A DNA stretch of 64,000 nucleotides, taken from Welwitschia mirabilis (taxonomy: Eukaryota; Gnetophyta; Gnetopsida; Welwitschiales). The stretch lies in contig JBOZIK010000001.1 in the NCBI GenBank assembly GCA_051453625.1, forward strand, positions 155,059,731 to 155,123,730, read 5' to 3'. Shown here in pieces: positions 24,240 to 37,199 of the stretch. The notes under the pieces are model-generated. The model saw only the letters and a list, made by a program, of their open reading frames with translations, ran no database searches and was not told where the DNA came from. The translations under genes were made by a program, and so were the position numbers. Position 1 is the stretch's first letter; every line of letters begins with the position of its first letter.

Positions 24240-25880
24240 CTTTGCTAAAATTTAAGTTGAATTTGTGAGAACAGATTTGACAAATGGACAAATGATAATA
24301 GGGTAAGAGATTTTATGTAAGCAGGATTTTGACAAAATCACTTCACACTTGATCATATGATTAATCGTAGTATTACATTAATTTTGGAAAGGAACCTAAG
24401 AGAAAAATTTTTAATTGCTTTGTAGATTTTTCCAAAGCATATCAATCTATTATAAGAATTAAATTTGGCAATGGTTGGTGAAACTTGGCATTATTCCTAA
24501 CCTAATTATACTAATTCAAAGGTTGTATGGAGAGGCCATTATTCAAATTAAAGATAATGAGTTAGAAAATTCCATTGAAATTAATAGTGAAAGTGAATTG
24601 AAGTGTTCTCCTACTTTATTTGGAATTTTCATATTTCAATTAGAAGAGTGGCTGCAAAAGGTTTCCACATAAAATTTAGTTCAAATTAAGCATGTTATTC
24701 TTAATTTCCTCCTCTTTGTTGATGATGCAACCTTCATGTACACATTAAAGAAAGGTGTGCAATAGATGGTATAGGTATTGGATAGTTTTTATATAGCTAC
24801 TAATATGAATATAAATGTTGATCAGTACTAAAAATACTAATTGGAAGTTAAAGTTTTGAAATGGGCATGTTGAAATACTAACTTCTCATAAATATTTGGG
24901 TTATTATTGTCCCACAACTATAAGTAGGACGAGTGTATTCAAGAATGAATTGAAGAAAGGGAAAAAGAAACTTTGAATGAAATATAGAATAAATGAAAAA
25001 AAGACAGGAATTTAGGCTTGGAAAGCAATAAAATAGTTCTTTAAAACAATTATTAATTTAGTAATGTTCTATGTCTATGTAGTGTGGGGACTATGATTTC
25101 TAGAAAAATGGTGGAAGAAATTTGAAATAGTCAAAAAAAATTTCATGAATTCTCAATTTCAAGTTAAGACTTCGATAACTCATTGTATTCTACTATTAAA
25201 AGCAAACATGTTTTCATTAGAAGCTAAAGCAATTTGTAAATTTATTACTTATGTGTTAAGGATAGATAATAAACTAGTAATAAAATTTCATAAATAACCC
25301 TTGGAATACAATCAAGATAAAGGATGTTAATATGGAGAAAAGAATGGCTAAAATAATGGAACATCGAGTTGAAGGATGTACAGAGTAGTACCAAGAACAT
25401 AAATTACTTAATCGAAAGTGCTTTAAAAGCTTTACTCAAATGTAGAAGGCAAAACATTTTTTTTTATCTTGAATAGATTTGCAAGGAATACATCGAACAA
25501 GATCCACATTACTTGTTTTCCAAAATTAGAACTAATATTAGAAGAGTGATAAGAAAGATGAAAATAAGTTCTCATTACCTTTAAATAGAGAGAGACAACT
25601 GGATTAACATCCCTTAGGAATCTTGCACTTATAAATTTTATTTACTAGGATTCATTGAAGATAAAAAATATTTTTTATTGATTGTCCCCTTATTAGTTTT
25701 CTAAGTTGTAAAGGAGTAATTAAAGTATCTACATTATATGATCTATTTAAGTTACTTTGTTATCACTACGATATTTCATTAAAATTATCCTAGAAATAGT
25801 TTGCATCTACTTTAACCTTATAAAATACATTATATGGGTTATTTTCTAGATGCAATAAAAACATTAGTTTGACTCTTATT
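24240..25880 (+). pseudogene. LINE reverse transcriptase nested in an LTR
   Basis: RT words occur in order. They are HFTLDHMINRSITLILERNL and FLIAFVDFSKAYQSI (about 24340-24450), then an open stretch with GIIPNLIILIQRLYGEAIIQ and SPTLFGIFIFQLEEWL (24484-24654). The catalytic box LLFVDDATFMY is at about 24710-24742 and retains both Asp residues. Downstream pieces FYVYVVWGL, ILLLKANMFSLEAKAI and FIDCPLISFL correspond to the C-terminal half of a plant LINE family. Frameshifts at several points (for example after SKAYQSI) and stops kill the gene. Its ends coincide with the break in the LTR copy, so it inserted there. Confidence 0.75.
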
Positions 25881-27484
25881 TAGAATATATTCCTTTGAAA
25901 ATTAAGTATGAGTAGATAATGCAATCATTTCTTATTGAATTAATCTTAAACGATTTGGTTTACAAACAATAGAAATATCATAACATTGTATCTTAAATTT
26001 CTTCCTAGGTTTTTTCTACCCATAGAGATATCTTGTATATGATTACTAGGACATAAACTTGTCATATTAGATACATGGATATATATGCTCAGAATAATTC
26101 TTAATCAATATAATAGTAGGTTATAACTCCTATTAATTGAATTTCAACTTGATATCTAGCTACCATCCAAACATGAGTTAAATCTACTTTGGATTCCAAA
26201 CTATAACAAACATGATTTGGATAAACTCTATGTTCTTATATGCCACCTCAATATACCAGAAAATAAGCAAAGAAATAAGGTATACATGAGATGGATGCAT
26301 GATCATAAATGATCCCTAGTTCCTTGAAGTACTTGAGAATGGTATAACATAATTATTTGATACCAAAGGCTTGGGATATTAAGTGGATGTAAGTCCATAC
26401 AGAGGTAGAACGGGAGAGTGGTGATGAAATACACTTAGAAAGCCTTATAAAATGCAATCAATCCATCTTATTTATAACATTAAAGTATGTTAATGATTCT
26501 TATTATGATTAGCTTAGCTTAGAAATCATTTAATAAATAAGCCATTATATGCATGCATAAAATCTTATCTAATATGAATATTTAATTGAGTATTTACTCA
26601 GTAAAATAATTCTACCTTTATTTGGTTTATTTGATTGAAATAATTATACTTAAAAAAATATGTAACTTCATTTGGCACACCAAAATACATTTGCATTTGA
26701 ACATATAGAAATTAAAATTAAGTAGAAATAACTTGTTCTTTAGCATTTCCAATAATAGTACCTTTAAAATATATTAAAATAGTACCTTAATGTTATATTT
26801 AAAAATGATATTTTATGCATGAAGCTATGCTAGCTTTATATCCCTTTTTTCTATATTCAATTAGAAAATTCATCATGATAATATGATTAATTAAAAAGAA
26901 AAAGATAAAGAGTGAATATAGAATTAAACTGGGATAATGATATGTAATGCTTACGTAAATTCATGTAATTATAAAATAAATAAAAGGAACCAAAATCAAA
27001 AGAACTAATTTATTTAAATAAAATAATAAGTAAGAACTTCAAGAATTTATAAGTGTATGCATTATAATAGAAGTAAGTACTAGGAAAAGTATTGAACATG
27101 TATATTATATATATGAGAAAAATAATAATAAAATTAAAGTTCATATTTCTTAAACAATTATACAATTCAACTTAGCTCATTTACGAATAAGGGTTTCACT
27201 TATCATTCAAGAATAAAGGCCTTAATAAAAAAGGAATATCTTGTGATTTAATAGATAATATTTAATAAAAATGATATAAAATAAAATTATTTAATTATTA
27301 TATAACTTAGATATTTAAATTATTAGTATACTTTTATTACATTAATCTTATATAACTAATAACATTAATGATACATTTTTTTGGATTTTAAAAGGTATTG
27401 TATAAAAATTAATAGTTAATTATTTATAAACATAAAAATAAATTATTGATATTTTTTTAAAATTAGACTCATAATAAGGTTTAC

Positions 27485-27690
27485 GAAAAAATATTTTTTT
27501 CAAATTTAGGGAGGGTGTTAAACTTGAAACATTTAGTGACTGCAACTCCCCCTTAGGAGTACAACCATTGAGGTCACTAAAACAAATGATTTTANNNNNN
27601 NNNNTCATAATATACTAATCAAGTCATCTAAAGGTTCAAACCTACTAGATTGAGGATAAGTATCCTACTAGCTAAACTATCTTATTCATA
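27485..27690 (-). repeat. Two adjacent tRNA-like (SINE head) modules
   Basis: One minus-strand module (27690-27620) reads ATAGTTTAGCTAGTAGGATA, then CTTATCCTCAATCTAG, then TAGGTTTGAACCTTTAG, with A-box and B-box (GGTTTGAACCT) character. A second (27575-27490) reads CAATGGTTGTACTCCTAAGG, then GGGAGTTGCAGTCAC, then GTTTCAAGTTTAACACCCTC. They are separated by a 10-N gap. Neither folds into a full tRNA. They are probably SINE fragments inside the LTR copy. Confidence 0.4.
27595..27604. other. Assembly gap, 10 N
   Basis: Short run of undetermined bases between two tRNA-like modules. Confidence 0.9.
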
Positions 27691-28529
27691 TGTTTATCAA
27701 ATTTAGATTACTATGATTCATGTTTTAAGATCATATTATCAAAATTTTTAGAGTAGTTGTAGTACCACATTACACTAAAAATATTATAACCCTTAAAATA
27801 CTTTAAAATTTTAAGTGATTGAGAACTCTTTAGAAAGATTATAAAATTAACTATAATATAAAATATTCATTTGTCTCAAATTATTAAGTATTTATTTTAT
27901 AGAAATTAAATTAATTTCTCACTTTTTATGATTTATTTTCATAAATTAATTTTTAAAAAATTATTCAATATGAATAAAATTACTATTTTTGAATTTTTAT
28001 AATGCTAATCGAATCCTAAAATTACTAATTAAATATTATTGATTTCTATTCAATATTTAATACATTATAATATTTGCGAGTTATACTTTCATTTGGTAAA
28101 ATTTGAACTTTAGTTATATAAAGAACATAAAAATCCATAAACAAATTTGCAATAACTATAGTTGATAAAATTGATCTTCAAACTCAATTAAATCTTCTAG
28201 GAAATACATAAAATACATGTTAAATAATGATAAACACAAATAAAGAAAATTAACACACAAGATTCATTCAAAGAAAAGAATATGAATGAGGCTTAATATT
28301 TGACATGAAGGATTAATTAGCATTAATAAATCTAATGATCAAATAATTTTACCCTAAAAAGAGAATTATAGTGCACATGCAATGGAAAAGAAACTATAAA
28401 ATGCACTCGATATTCAATAATGCGATATAAAAATGGGTCCCTAAATGTTAAAAAATAAATCCCCTAGTTACTTGACTAATTAATTTCATTACCAAATATC
28501 ATCTACTAAACATGTCAAAAGATTCCTAA

Positions 28530-28551
28530 AATCTCTGACTAATCAGAGATT
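28530..28551. repeat. Perfect 9-bp inverted repeat in the LTR copy
   Basis: AATCTCTGA and TCAGAGATT are separated by CTAA. The aligned position in the element A LTR (around 1391-1407) also holds a small hairpin, GTAATCCTCTATTAC, so a stem here may be conserved in the family. Confidence 0.5.
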
Positions 28552-29539
28552 ACATCTAATGAGAGAGATAATTACAACAAAAGAAATAGTATAATAAATA
28601 CATGCAATTGTTAATCAAAATATGAAAGATAATACTATATCATGCAACTAATCGTCTTAAAAACACAAAGGAGAACATAGTAATAACTAAGTAAATAAAA
28701 CTACTTACAATGATAAATGATTAATTATTACTATCTAATGGAGAGTTTTTGAAGGATTGATGAAAACATGAGCTCTAATATACTTAGCCCTAATCTCCAA
28801 GCTTCAAGATTCAAGCTTCAACCTCTATGCTCAAAAGTAAGAAATGAGAAGAGAAGAAGATAGAAAGAATAAGGGAGGATTTTGATAGTGTATACTTACA
28901 TAAAATGAATGCCTTTATAAGAGACGAAGGGCTCTATCTCTAGGAAGATGAGAGACTAAACACTATTACTTTAATTTGTTAAAAGCCATACAATTATTTT
29001 ACCCATAGCATAATATGAGTATTTTAAATTAGGTAAGATTGATCACTAAGAAATTGGATAAGTTTAAGTAATAATTGACAGTAATGTATTAAATGATAAG
29101 AAGAGATCCTATTCATGAAACATATACCTACTTAGGGTGATTAAGTTTTTTTCTTTAAGTAGCAAGACTAAGTATAAACATTATGGATTAATAAGCAAAC
29201 ATAAGAGAATATAGCAGAATTGTCAGATGGAAGGGTTTTTGGCATCTCACAGTGCATTAGTGTGGTGAACATGAGGCAAAATTATGATAAGAAAAAACAA
29301 AGAATGAACTTCATTTAGTAAAGCTGTGATCCCTAATAGAGGAGTTTCATCATCATTTCTGCCAATTGGAGGAGAAGAAAGAAACCCTAGGTAGGGTTTC
29401 AACTAGGTACATGCATGAACCCCCTTATTATAAAGTTTTTTCAAGAAAAAGAGTCTTTTAAGCTTAAAGTATCACCTGAATACTTCATAAATGCAGAATA
29501 AAGATTTATATTTAGTCTTATATGCTATTTTGTATTCAC

Positions 29540-30560
29540 TAGTCCAAGACTGGAAATGGATGAAGTAAGAAAATGGGTGGCCTTAAAGTGAACAGGTATT
29601 ACATCTATTCAGGTTATAGCACTAGGAAATGGCTTTATAGTCTTCAAATTTGTATTATAATAGGACTTGAATAGTGTGACGTTAAGAAGACCTTGGTTCT
29701 TTAAGGAAAGGGTCTTGTTCTAGCTTGATGGAGAATAACCGAAGACTTTAATAAAAATCTTCTAAAGATTCCCAATATGAATTAAACTTAGAGGCATAAG
29801 CCTAGCTTTATGGAATTAGGAATTTTTCAAATATCTTTTAAGGAAGTTTGGAAAAATCACTAAGCTAGGGCTCATCATGCTCAGTGGCACAAAAATAATA
29901 CTTATTAGATTTTGTGTCTAGATAGATGACGAGCTAATCAAAACCTTAATAAAATTTTAGTTAATATTTTTTTTAGAGTAGATGAAGTCAAAGTACAATA
30001 CAAAAACATGTTGGATCCTTATTCATACTATACGACTTTTGGACATTTGGATATGTTCTATTCTAAACTTATAGATATTCACTATGAAATACATAGGAGA
30101 AAAGAGCATGATTCATCAAACTACTTAATATCTTAATGCTAAATCTATAAAAAAAAATTGGTTATTTTTCTGAAGGATGTTAATTCAAAAGGGACAAGAA
30201 TAGATTTTAGATGGCTAGAAGAAGAAGAGAAGTAGACATGATAGCTCATCCCATGACAAGAAAGATAGAACACTATAAAATTAAAAAAGAAAAACAATGG
30301 GATAACATTCTCCTATCCAAATAGGAAAAAATTCTAAAAGTAGAATAATGAGAGTCTTATTCCTAAGAGATTTACCCCATTTTTCCTAAGCAGTAGTAAC
30401 TTTGATAACTTAGTTTTAGATTTAGATTATATGAGAAAATAATATGTAGTCAAGAATAAAAAATTGGATAGGCCATCTATACCAACAAAGGCCAAGAATA
30501 AAACTACTAAAAATATTGCAAATGTATCACAGAAGACTCTTCTAAAGATATCAAGTAAGT
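29540..30560 (+). pseudogene. LINE ORF1 (DUF4283-like nucleic-acid-binding protein) remnant
   Basis: The frame starting at 29607 reads IQVIALGNGFIVFKFVL, then two stops, DLNSVTLRRPWFFKERVLF and later LDGE. This is the GxGFFxFxF...DxxxVLxxGPWxF pattern of plant LINE ORF1 proteins. The zinc knuckle expected near the C-terminus was not identified. ORF1 proteins bind LINE RNA in the ribonucleoprotein. The copy is dead by stops. Confidence 0.6.
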
Positions 30561-30582
30561 AGCCAAAAATAAAAACTAATAA

Positions 30583-32990
30583 ATGAATATTTTAATTTGG
30601 AATATCTGAGGCATGAAAGCATCCTTAAAACTTAAAGTGTTAGGTGAGTAATTTATATTAAGAATGTATGAATAGTCTATCTTTTAAAAACTAAGATTCA
30701 AAAAGAAGGGAAACTTTTGGTAAATGGAATGGATTCCTAGCTATAGGAAAGCAAGAGGTTTAATAATGTTAATTAGCAAGGATATTAAGTACTTTAGAAT
30801 TAAAATGAGTAGATGGTTTTAAATTATCTCCCTTTAGGATTAGTGGATTATTAATATATATGGCTCATAAACTCTAGCTAAAAAAACAAATTATGAAATT
30901 CTTTAGGTGATGAGCTACAAAATAACAACTACATTTTAATAGGGTATCTTAATCAAATAGTCCAACCAAATGATAAGCTTGGAGGAGGTTTCTAGAATAG
31001 AATTAGAGTCTTTGAAATAGAAGAGACAACGTTAAAATAAAGAATTTAGTAATCTCCCAATCCAAAATTTCTAGTTTATTAAGTTAAATAAAAGAAGAAA
31101 ATCTAAACAAACTTTTTCGAAGATTAAAAAAGATCTTATTTCCCTATAATTATTAAAGGATCATAATTAGATATTGGAAAGAGAGGAAAGGTGGGATTCT
31201 AACCATAAACTCATCTTTCTAATTTTAAATAGAAGAAAAAGAAGAAATCTCATTCTAGCTTTGAGAATGTTTGGTTGAAAGAATAAGATATTTTATCTTT
31301 CATCAAAAAAGAATAGAAATATGATAATAGAAGCCCAAATAAGTCTTTATAGGAAAATTTTCAAAACCTTAATCAATGGCGAAAAGAGTGAAGAAAAGAA
31401 TGGGGACTATAGTTTAATATGAAAGGAATCTTAAAGTAACACCTAATAGAGATTCAATGCAAGGAGGAGAAAGAATAAGGGCTATATGGTAAATAATCAC
31501 AAATCCTTTTAGAGCTTCACTAGATTAGAAAATAAGAATAGCATTATTAAAAGCAAAGATCACACATCAATTGGTTGAAGAATGGTGATAGACATTTAAA
31601 GTTTTATTTCAAATTAATAAATAATAGGAGGCAAGAAAATGTTATTAATAAGATTTCTCAAAAGGACTAGGAATATGAGAAGAGTTAAGTTTTGTAAGCC
31701 TCTAGTAAAATCTACAAGAAAAATGGAAAAAAGAAACAAATAGAGAATTATCAACTCTTTAGTCTAATTTTTAATAGGAGAAAAATACCCTCCAAAAACT
31801 AAAAAAAGATGAAGTTTGAAAATTGCTTAAGAAAATAAAACTAAATCATAGCCTATACTTGAAGACTAAATGATGGAATTTTTTAGAAAATATTGGAATA
31901 TTATAGGGAAATTAGTATAGCTAGCTTTTAATAAGGTCTTGAAATTAGGATCAGTTCCTTATGCTTGGAATAATAAACACGTAATTATGATTTCTAAGAA
32001 ATAAGAGGCTTATGAAGTGTACAATTTTAGCCAATATGTATTTGTAATATTATCTATAGATTTTTTGCCAAGTTGCTAGTAGCTAGAATTTGTCCTTTCC
32101 TTCAATAAGTAGTGAACCTTATAGCTTTTTTAAAACATAGATCCATCCTTGAGAAGGTGATCTTTAGTCATGAATTATTTCACTTAGTTCAAAAAGGTGA
32201 AAAAAATGGAAAAAAAAAAAAAAGAAAGAGTTTGTTCTTTAAAACTCGACATTCAGAAAGCTTATGATAGTTTTTCTTAGAATTTTTTGGAGCATATATT
32301 AATAACTAACAACTTTTCTCCTCATTCACCTAGGCTAATTATCCAAGTGCAGTAGATAATGAAATTTAGCTTATAGATAAATCAAAGCATCCATGGTTTT
32401 TTAGTATATGGAGATTTTTAAGAAAGAATAGCCTTCTTTTACCTTATTTGTTCATTATAGTGTTGGATGTCTTATAAGATTACATAACAAAAGAAGTTGG
32501 AAAAGGGATAAGTGTGCACAAAATGAGCATTATGCACAATCATTTTGTAGATGATCCTATTATATTTTTAGAAGTCAATATATAAGAAATTACTATAATT
32601 AATAATAAGTTAAATGATATTACTAAGAATTAGAAGTCAATATATAAGAAAGTTTGACTATTAGTTGGTAGAAAAGTATTTTATCAATACTTAAAATAGC
32701 ATTCATAAAGCAATTGAAAGAATACTAGGGATAAACAAATAAAATGAGAAGGATTTCTTTTTTTTTCCTTTTCTTTGGGGTCTTCTCATGTTTAGTTGGA
32801 ACAAAGTTAATTTGTGGAAGGAACTCATTCAAAAAATGGTAAGAAGCTGCTATAGCTAGATGCCATTTTCTTATCTAGTAAGGATAGGAACATTCTTTTG
32901 AGAAATAGTACATGGATATATTATATTAGCACAAAAGTCATGAAAAGATATAATATAGCTTAAAAGCTATTTTTTCAAGCATGGTAGAAA
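30583..32990 (+). pseudogene. LINE ORF2 (endonuclease-reverse transcriptase) remnant
   Basis: It starts ATG at 30583 with MNILIWNI, where the next codon TGA replaces the CGA of the invariant WNIRG. The endonuclease block reads YILIGYLNQIVQPNDKLGGG (30930-30990), with the catalytic GDFN degraded to GYLN. RT follows with SILEKVIFSHELFHLVQKGE, LKLDIQKAYDSF (32238-32275), and the catalytic HFVDDPIIFL (32541-32570) keeping both Asp. A KVNLWKELIQKM segment marks the thumb. An A-rich run at 32209-32224 and many stops break the frame. Confidence 0.75.
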
Positions 32991-34000
32991 GTCCGCTGAT
33001 ATTCAAAGCCCCAGACATTAGCATCTAATCTTGTTAAACTTTATTCCCAATTCTAATCAGAAATGGGCTTAAGACTAGCATACCCCAATGGGTTTATAAC
33101 AAAATAATATTTATTAGGGTCATAATTGAGACGGGGGATTTTTTGGACAAGAGGACTAATAATAATGGGCTTTGTTTTCTCTTCTTTAACATCTTATTAT
33201 TCTTGTTGCTCCTCCTCTTCCACTACTTCTTCTTCTTGCTAATACTATTTTGTCTTGTCTAATAGGTGTAGATAGGCCATGCTCTTCATCACTCTGTGTA
33301 TACTTAGGGGATTTTCATAGTAAAAAATTTTAGATAGGTCCCCTTAGAATATCTTTCCAGCCTAGAATATCTACATCAATCTACATTTTTATATACTATA
33401 GAAGCCAAATCAACCCTTATGTCTTATCTTATAACTTTGGAGAGAGTAGTGAAGAGAATCAGAGAGAAAAGAAAGGGACATCTATCTAAAATTCTCCCAT
33501 TAGAGTAGCTAAAAAGTGGAAATAAAGCTCATTGATCTTGTCAAAGTAGCCTTTCAAGGTAAAATACTTCATTAGTAAAGTAGCTCAAGCATCAAAGGGC
33601 CTTGAAAAATCTTTTCTTCTATATCTTTCTTTTCTTTTTTGTAAATTTTTTCCTATTAATCATTCAAAATGAGAAATTATGGATGCTTTAGGAACAATGC
33701 TTTTTGGCTTAATACCATAAGGACCTATGTCGGTGACATCACTAATGAAAGGTATATCAATGTAAATGATAGTGTTACCTATGTGGGTAGATCTGCCATT
33801 CTAGTTTCTAAAGAACTATGTTGAAAACTCAGGATCGTGACCTCTAAGGCTTGGAATATAGAAGTCCCATCCTATAACTTAAGAGGCCTCCTAGATTTAC
33901 TCATGATTTATTAGTACATCATGCTTGGCTGGCTTTATCATTAAAGATTTCCCCATGTCTTCTAGCATGTTGAAGTTGCAGTAACTACTCTAGCATGATT
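32980..34000 (-). pseudogene. Unidentified transposon-type ORF remnant
   Basis: The minus strand is readable over about 1 kb. From upstream: STHIGNTIIYIDIPFISDVT, DIGPYGIKPKSIVPKASI, YFTLKGYFDKINELYFHFLA, FFSLILFTTLSKVIR, an acidic run EEEVVEEEEQQE, then KTKPIIISPLVQKIPRLNYD and NKYYFVINPLGYASLKPI. One stretch of 44 codons lacks stops. The globular-then-acidic layout recalls the plant transposon-associated proteins that accompany large Ty3/gypsy elements, but I cannot name the family. It lies between the 3' sides of two opposed LINEs and is broken by stops such as TAG for CAG. Confidence 0.5.
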
Positions 34001-34039
34001 TTGATACTTTACTCTAATTTGGTACAAATGCTCTCTACT

Positions 34040-37000
34040 ACACATCTCCCCCTAAATTGAACTTGATTCTATTTGCATGGTTTGAGTTATCACAATTTTT
34101 ATAAACATGAATTTGATCCAGCTCTCCAATTTGCTTAATGAATTTGAATTTAGCTTTAAAAGATATATTTTTTCTACTAAGAAATGATATTACATCTATA
34201 TTTCCATAGAAGCCATGTATCAATGATCATGAAGTCATTTTTCCTAAAAGACTTGAAAGTATCCAAGATAACATGAAGAGGGAGGGATACATTCAAAATT
34301 CTCCAAATATCTTTTATAATATGAAATTTAATGAATAGGTGATTCTGAGATTTATTTTCTTCATGGCATATAGAACAATATGGATCAACTCTTAAAATTC
34401 CTTTGGATGGGTTTATTTGCTATTTAAATGCAACCCTTTAACATATACCATAAAACATCTTAATTTTCTTAAGAATATTTAGTTTTAATAATTTCTTCCA
34501 TCAATATTTATAATCAAATGAATTATGATAGATTTTTGAGATTCTTGTTTTGTCATTTTGAATAGGAAGAGTTTAATTTTTAAGAATCTAGGGCCAAACC
34601 TCTCTAGTGGAGTGAATCATGTGTTCCTAGAAAGTAGAGTGCCTTTCTTTATCTTCATAATCCTCTTTAAATAATTTTTTCCAAAGAATATTATTACCTA
34701 ATAAGAATCTACGGTAGTAGTTTATAGGGATTCATTTTCTCATGTCTATAGTTTTTCTAACTCCAAGGCCACCTACCTTTTTTGGCATAGCTATTTGATC
34801 AAAGTTTATAAGATGTAATCTCTGTGGGATGTGCCACTTGACTAAATGAAATCTTTGATAATATTATTAATCAAGCTAGTAAACTATTGGGTATAGGAAA
34901 GCAACTAGTAGGATAAATGGCCATGCTTACCAAATATGACTTATCAAGGAGGATTTTCCCCACACTTGATAAGAATTTGTTATTCCATCTAGTCAATATA
35001 GCTATAATTTTTCTTACTAAGAAAGGCCAAATATTATTAGCAATTTAATTATAATCAAAAGAAAACCTAAGATAAGCATCAAGGAAGTTTACTTGCAAAC
35101 ATTGAAAAACCTTCAAAATATCTGCCTTTGTTTTATAAGGAGTTTAATAAGAAAAATCTCATATTTATGATAATTGATTGCAAGGCCTGAGAAATTTTTG
35201 AACTCATCCAAAAGGCTACAATCTTGCCAATATAAAAAAAGGATAGATTCCAAGCATAAAAGTATCATCTGTGAACTAGAGAATGGAATATAAGGGAAAT
35301 AATTTAATAGCTAAAATTTGTCTCTAAAAGAAAAGCCTACCTAATAATCCATCATGAGAACAAAGATGCTAGGAGAAAAGGAATACCCAGATGTAGATTG
35401 CTACTAGCCTAGAAATAGTCTTTTCTCTCTCTCCATTGAGCATAATAGAAAAAGTTAACATTGAAGTGCAAAAGCATATGAAACACCTAAGAGGCATGGA
35501 TAGATTTCATTCTTTTAATACACAATTTACTATTTTCCACTAAACTATGTCAAATGCTTTGACTATATTGAGCTTAAGAAACATTACAAGTTTATTTTTT
35601 GGATGGAGTAAATGGATAATTTCATTACAAGGATGATGTTGTTATAAATGAATCTACCTAAAACAAAACTAGATTGAAAAGAGAAAACCATGTCTGAAAG
35701 GAGAGATTTAAGCCTATTTGCGATAATCTTAGCGTAAATCCTATAAAAAGCATTACAAATAATAATTCTCTTGTATTAATGAGGACTTTTTACATCTTTT
35801 GTTTTGTAAATGAGGGTGATAAGAGTATCATTGAATGGTTTATAGAAGGTACCTTTTCTAAAAGTTTCTTGAACTACATCACACACATTAAATTTGATCA
35901 TATCATAGAAGGCCTGATAGAATTATATAGTGTATCCATTAGAACCCAATGCCCTATTATTTTTCATTGAGTTAATAGTATTTTTTATTTCACCTTCTAC
36001 GACTATTTGGTTTAAGGAGCATTGTTTCTCTTAGTGATGGGGTAGCTAACTAGGATATTACTTAAAAACACCAGCTTTTCTATAAAAAGATTATGGAAAT
36101 AATTAACAAAAGAATTAGCAATCTAGGCATTTGTCTTATAGCATGTTATGGATGTAATCCATCATATACTCTTCTTTTATTTATGTCTATTTATCATTTG
36201 GAAGAACTTTGTATTACAGTCTCCCTTATTAAGTCACTGAATTCTAGATCTCTGTTTCTAGTAAGTTTCTTCCTTGGAAGATATATCATGAGTTTGAGAA
36301 ATAAGATGCTTTACATAACCTATTCTTACATTAATAGCCTTATTGTAATTTTGGATAATAGTGAGCTCTTCTAATCAATAGGTCTTAACATTTCTGAAAG
36401 AATCATTCAACTATTTCTTCCAAATGATTAACTCCTGCCTTAACATTTTAAGCTTTTAAAACAATCTATAAGTAGAGGTATCTTTCATCCAAGTATTCTA
36501 AGTATGCTTGGTAAAGTTAATAAAGTTTTGATCTTTTAACTAGGAGTGCTTAAATTAAAAGAGAAATTTCTTTTAAGGGGAATCCATTGTTAGGACTATA
36601 GGTCTATAATTGGAGAAAAACCTAGCTTTGATTTAAGGAAAAAATGCTTATTTGAGTTTTTGACTAAACAACTATCAATTCTAGACATAATAAGATTTGC
36701 TCATTCTTTAAGATTACTCTAGGTATAGGAAGCATCATGCAAAGGGAGATCTTTGTAACTATAGTTATTAATACGCTTATTAAAAAGATCAAGAGTAGAA
36801 AGATTAAAAACATTATCGAGCTTCTCATGAGAGTATAACATAATACGATGTAAGCATTAGAGCTTTTGATTTACTTCCTAAGGTCCATAGAAATTGGTAA
36901 TTCTTTTCTTTTTATCATTGAAAATCTAATCAACTATGAGGTAGTTGTTACTTTTACTAATAATAGTAACGCTACCATGCTTTCAAAGGATCTTTTGATT

Positions 37001-37193
37001 CTTCTTTTGTGTCCATACTTGGAATCAAAATAAAACTTTAAGAAAACTTTCTATAGAAGAGGCTAATTTTTATATAATTAAGCTTTGTTTCTTGAAGAAG
37101 ACATATAAACATTGATGAGTTATTCAAAAGACTCCAAAAATAAAAGATGTTCTAGCTATTTTCAAGGCCTCTGCAATTCCAAAAAATAATCAT
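34040..37193 (-). pseudogene. LINE ORF2 (endonuclease-RT-zf-RVT) remnant
   Basis: It starts MIIFWNCRGLENS (37193-37155), then LLQETKLNYIKI. RT words are VMFLKLNIVKAFDIV (35585-35541) and the catalytic LQFTDDTFMLG (35280-35250), with one alanine replaced by threodine-like change (FADD to FTDD) but both Asp kept. Downstream are LTRWNNKFLSSVGKILLDKS (about 34990-34930), HLVKWHIPQRLHLINFDQIA and PKKVGGLGVRK (34850-34750). The zf-RVT finger is CSICHEENKSQNHLFIKF (34380-34325). This is the complete C-terminal order of plant L1-type ORF2. Numerous stops and frameshifts make it inactive. Confidence 0.8.
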
Positions 37194-37199
37194 TAAAAG

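Larger units (their letters stand above)
24029..29190 (-). repeat. Second copy of the element A LTR, split by a LINE
   Basis: Plus-strand bases 24029-24045 (TGTAACACTATAACTC) match the terminus at 4563, and 25900-26440 match 4740-5200 closely (for example ACATGAGATGGATGCATG in both). Bases 28400-28930 match 1300-1790 of the 3' LTR, including the decayed promoter region. The missing piece between 24240 and 25880 is a plus-strand LINE. No good primer site follows at 24028, so this may be a solo LTR or a truncated element. It is cut at about 29190 where the next LINE begins. Confidence 0.7.
29200..32990 (+). mobile_element. L1-type plant LINE, plus strand, decayed
   Basis: A two-ORF LINE: ORF1 with a DUF4283-like segment, then ORF2 with endonuclease and reverse transcriptase. 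It begins where the LTR copy stops (about 29190-29210). It ends near 32990 without zinc-finger/RNase H tail or poly(A), so its 3' part has been lost or overwritten by the minus-strand ORF that follows. Multiple stops and frameshifts are visible in both ORFs. Confidence 0.75.

Noticed and set aside
35779-36374. Plus-strand frames of 63 and 93 codons
   Set aside because: They are shadows on the strand opposite to LINE ORF2, whose RT words are clear on the minus strand.
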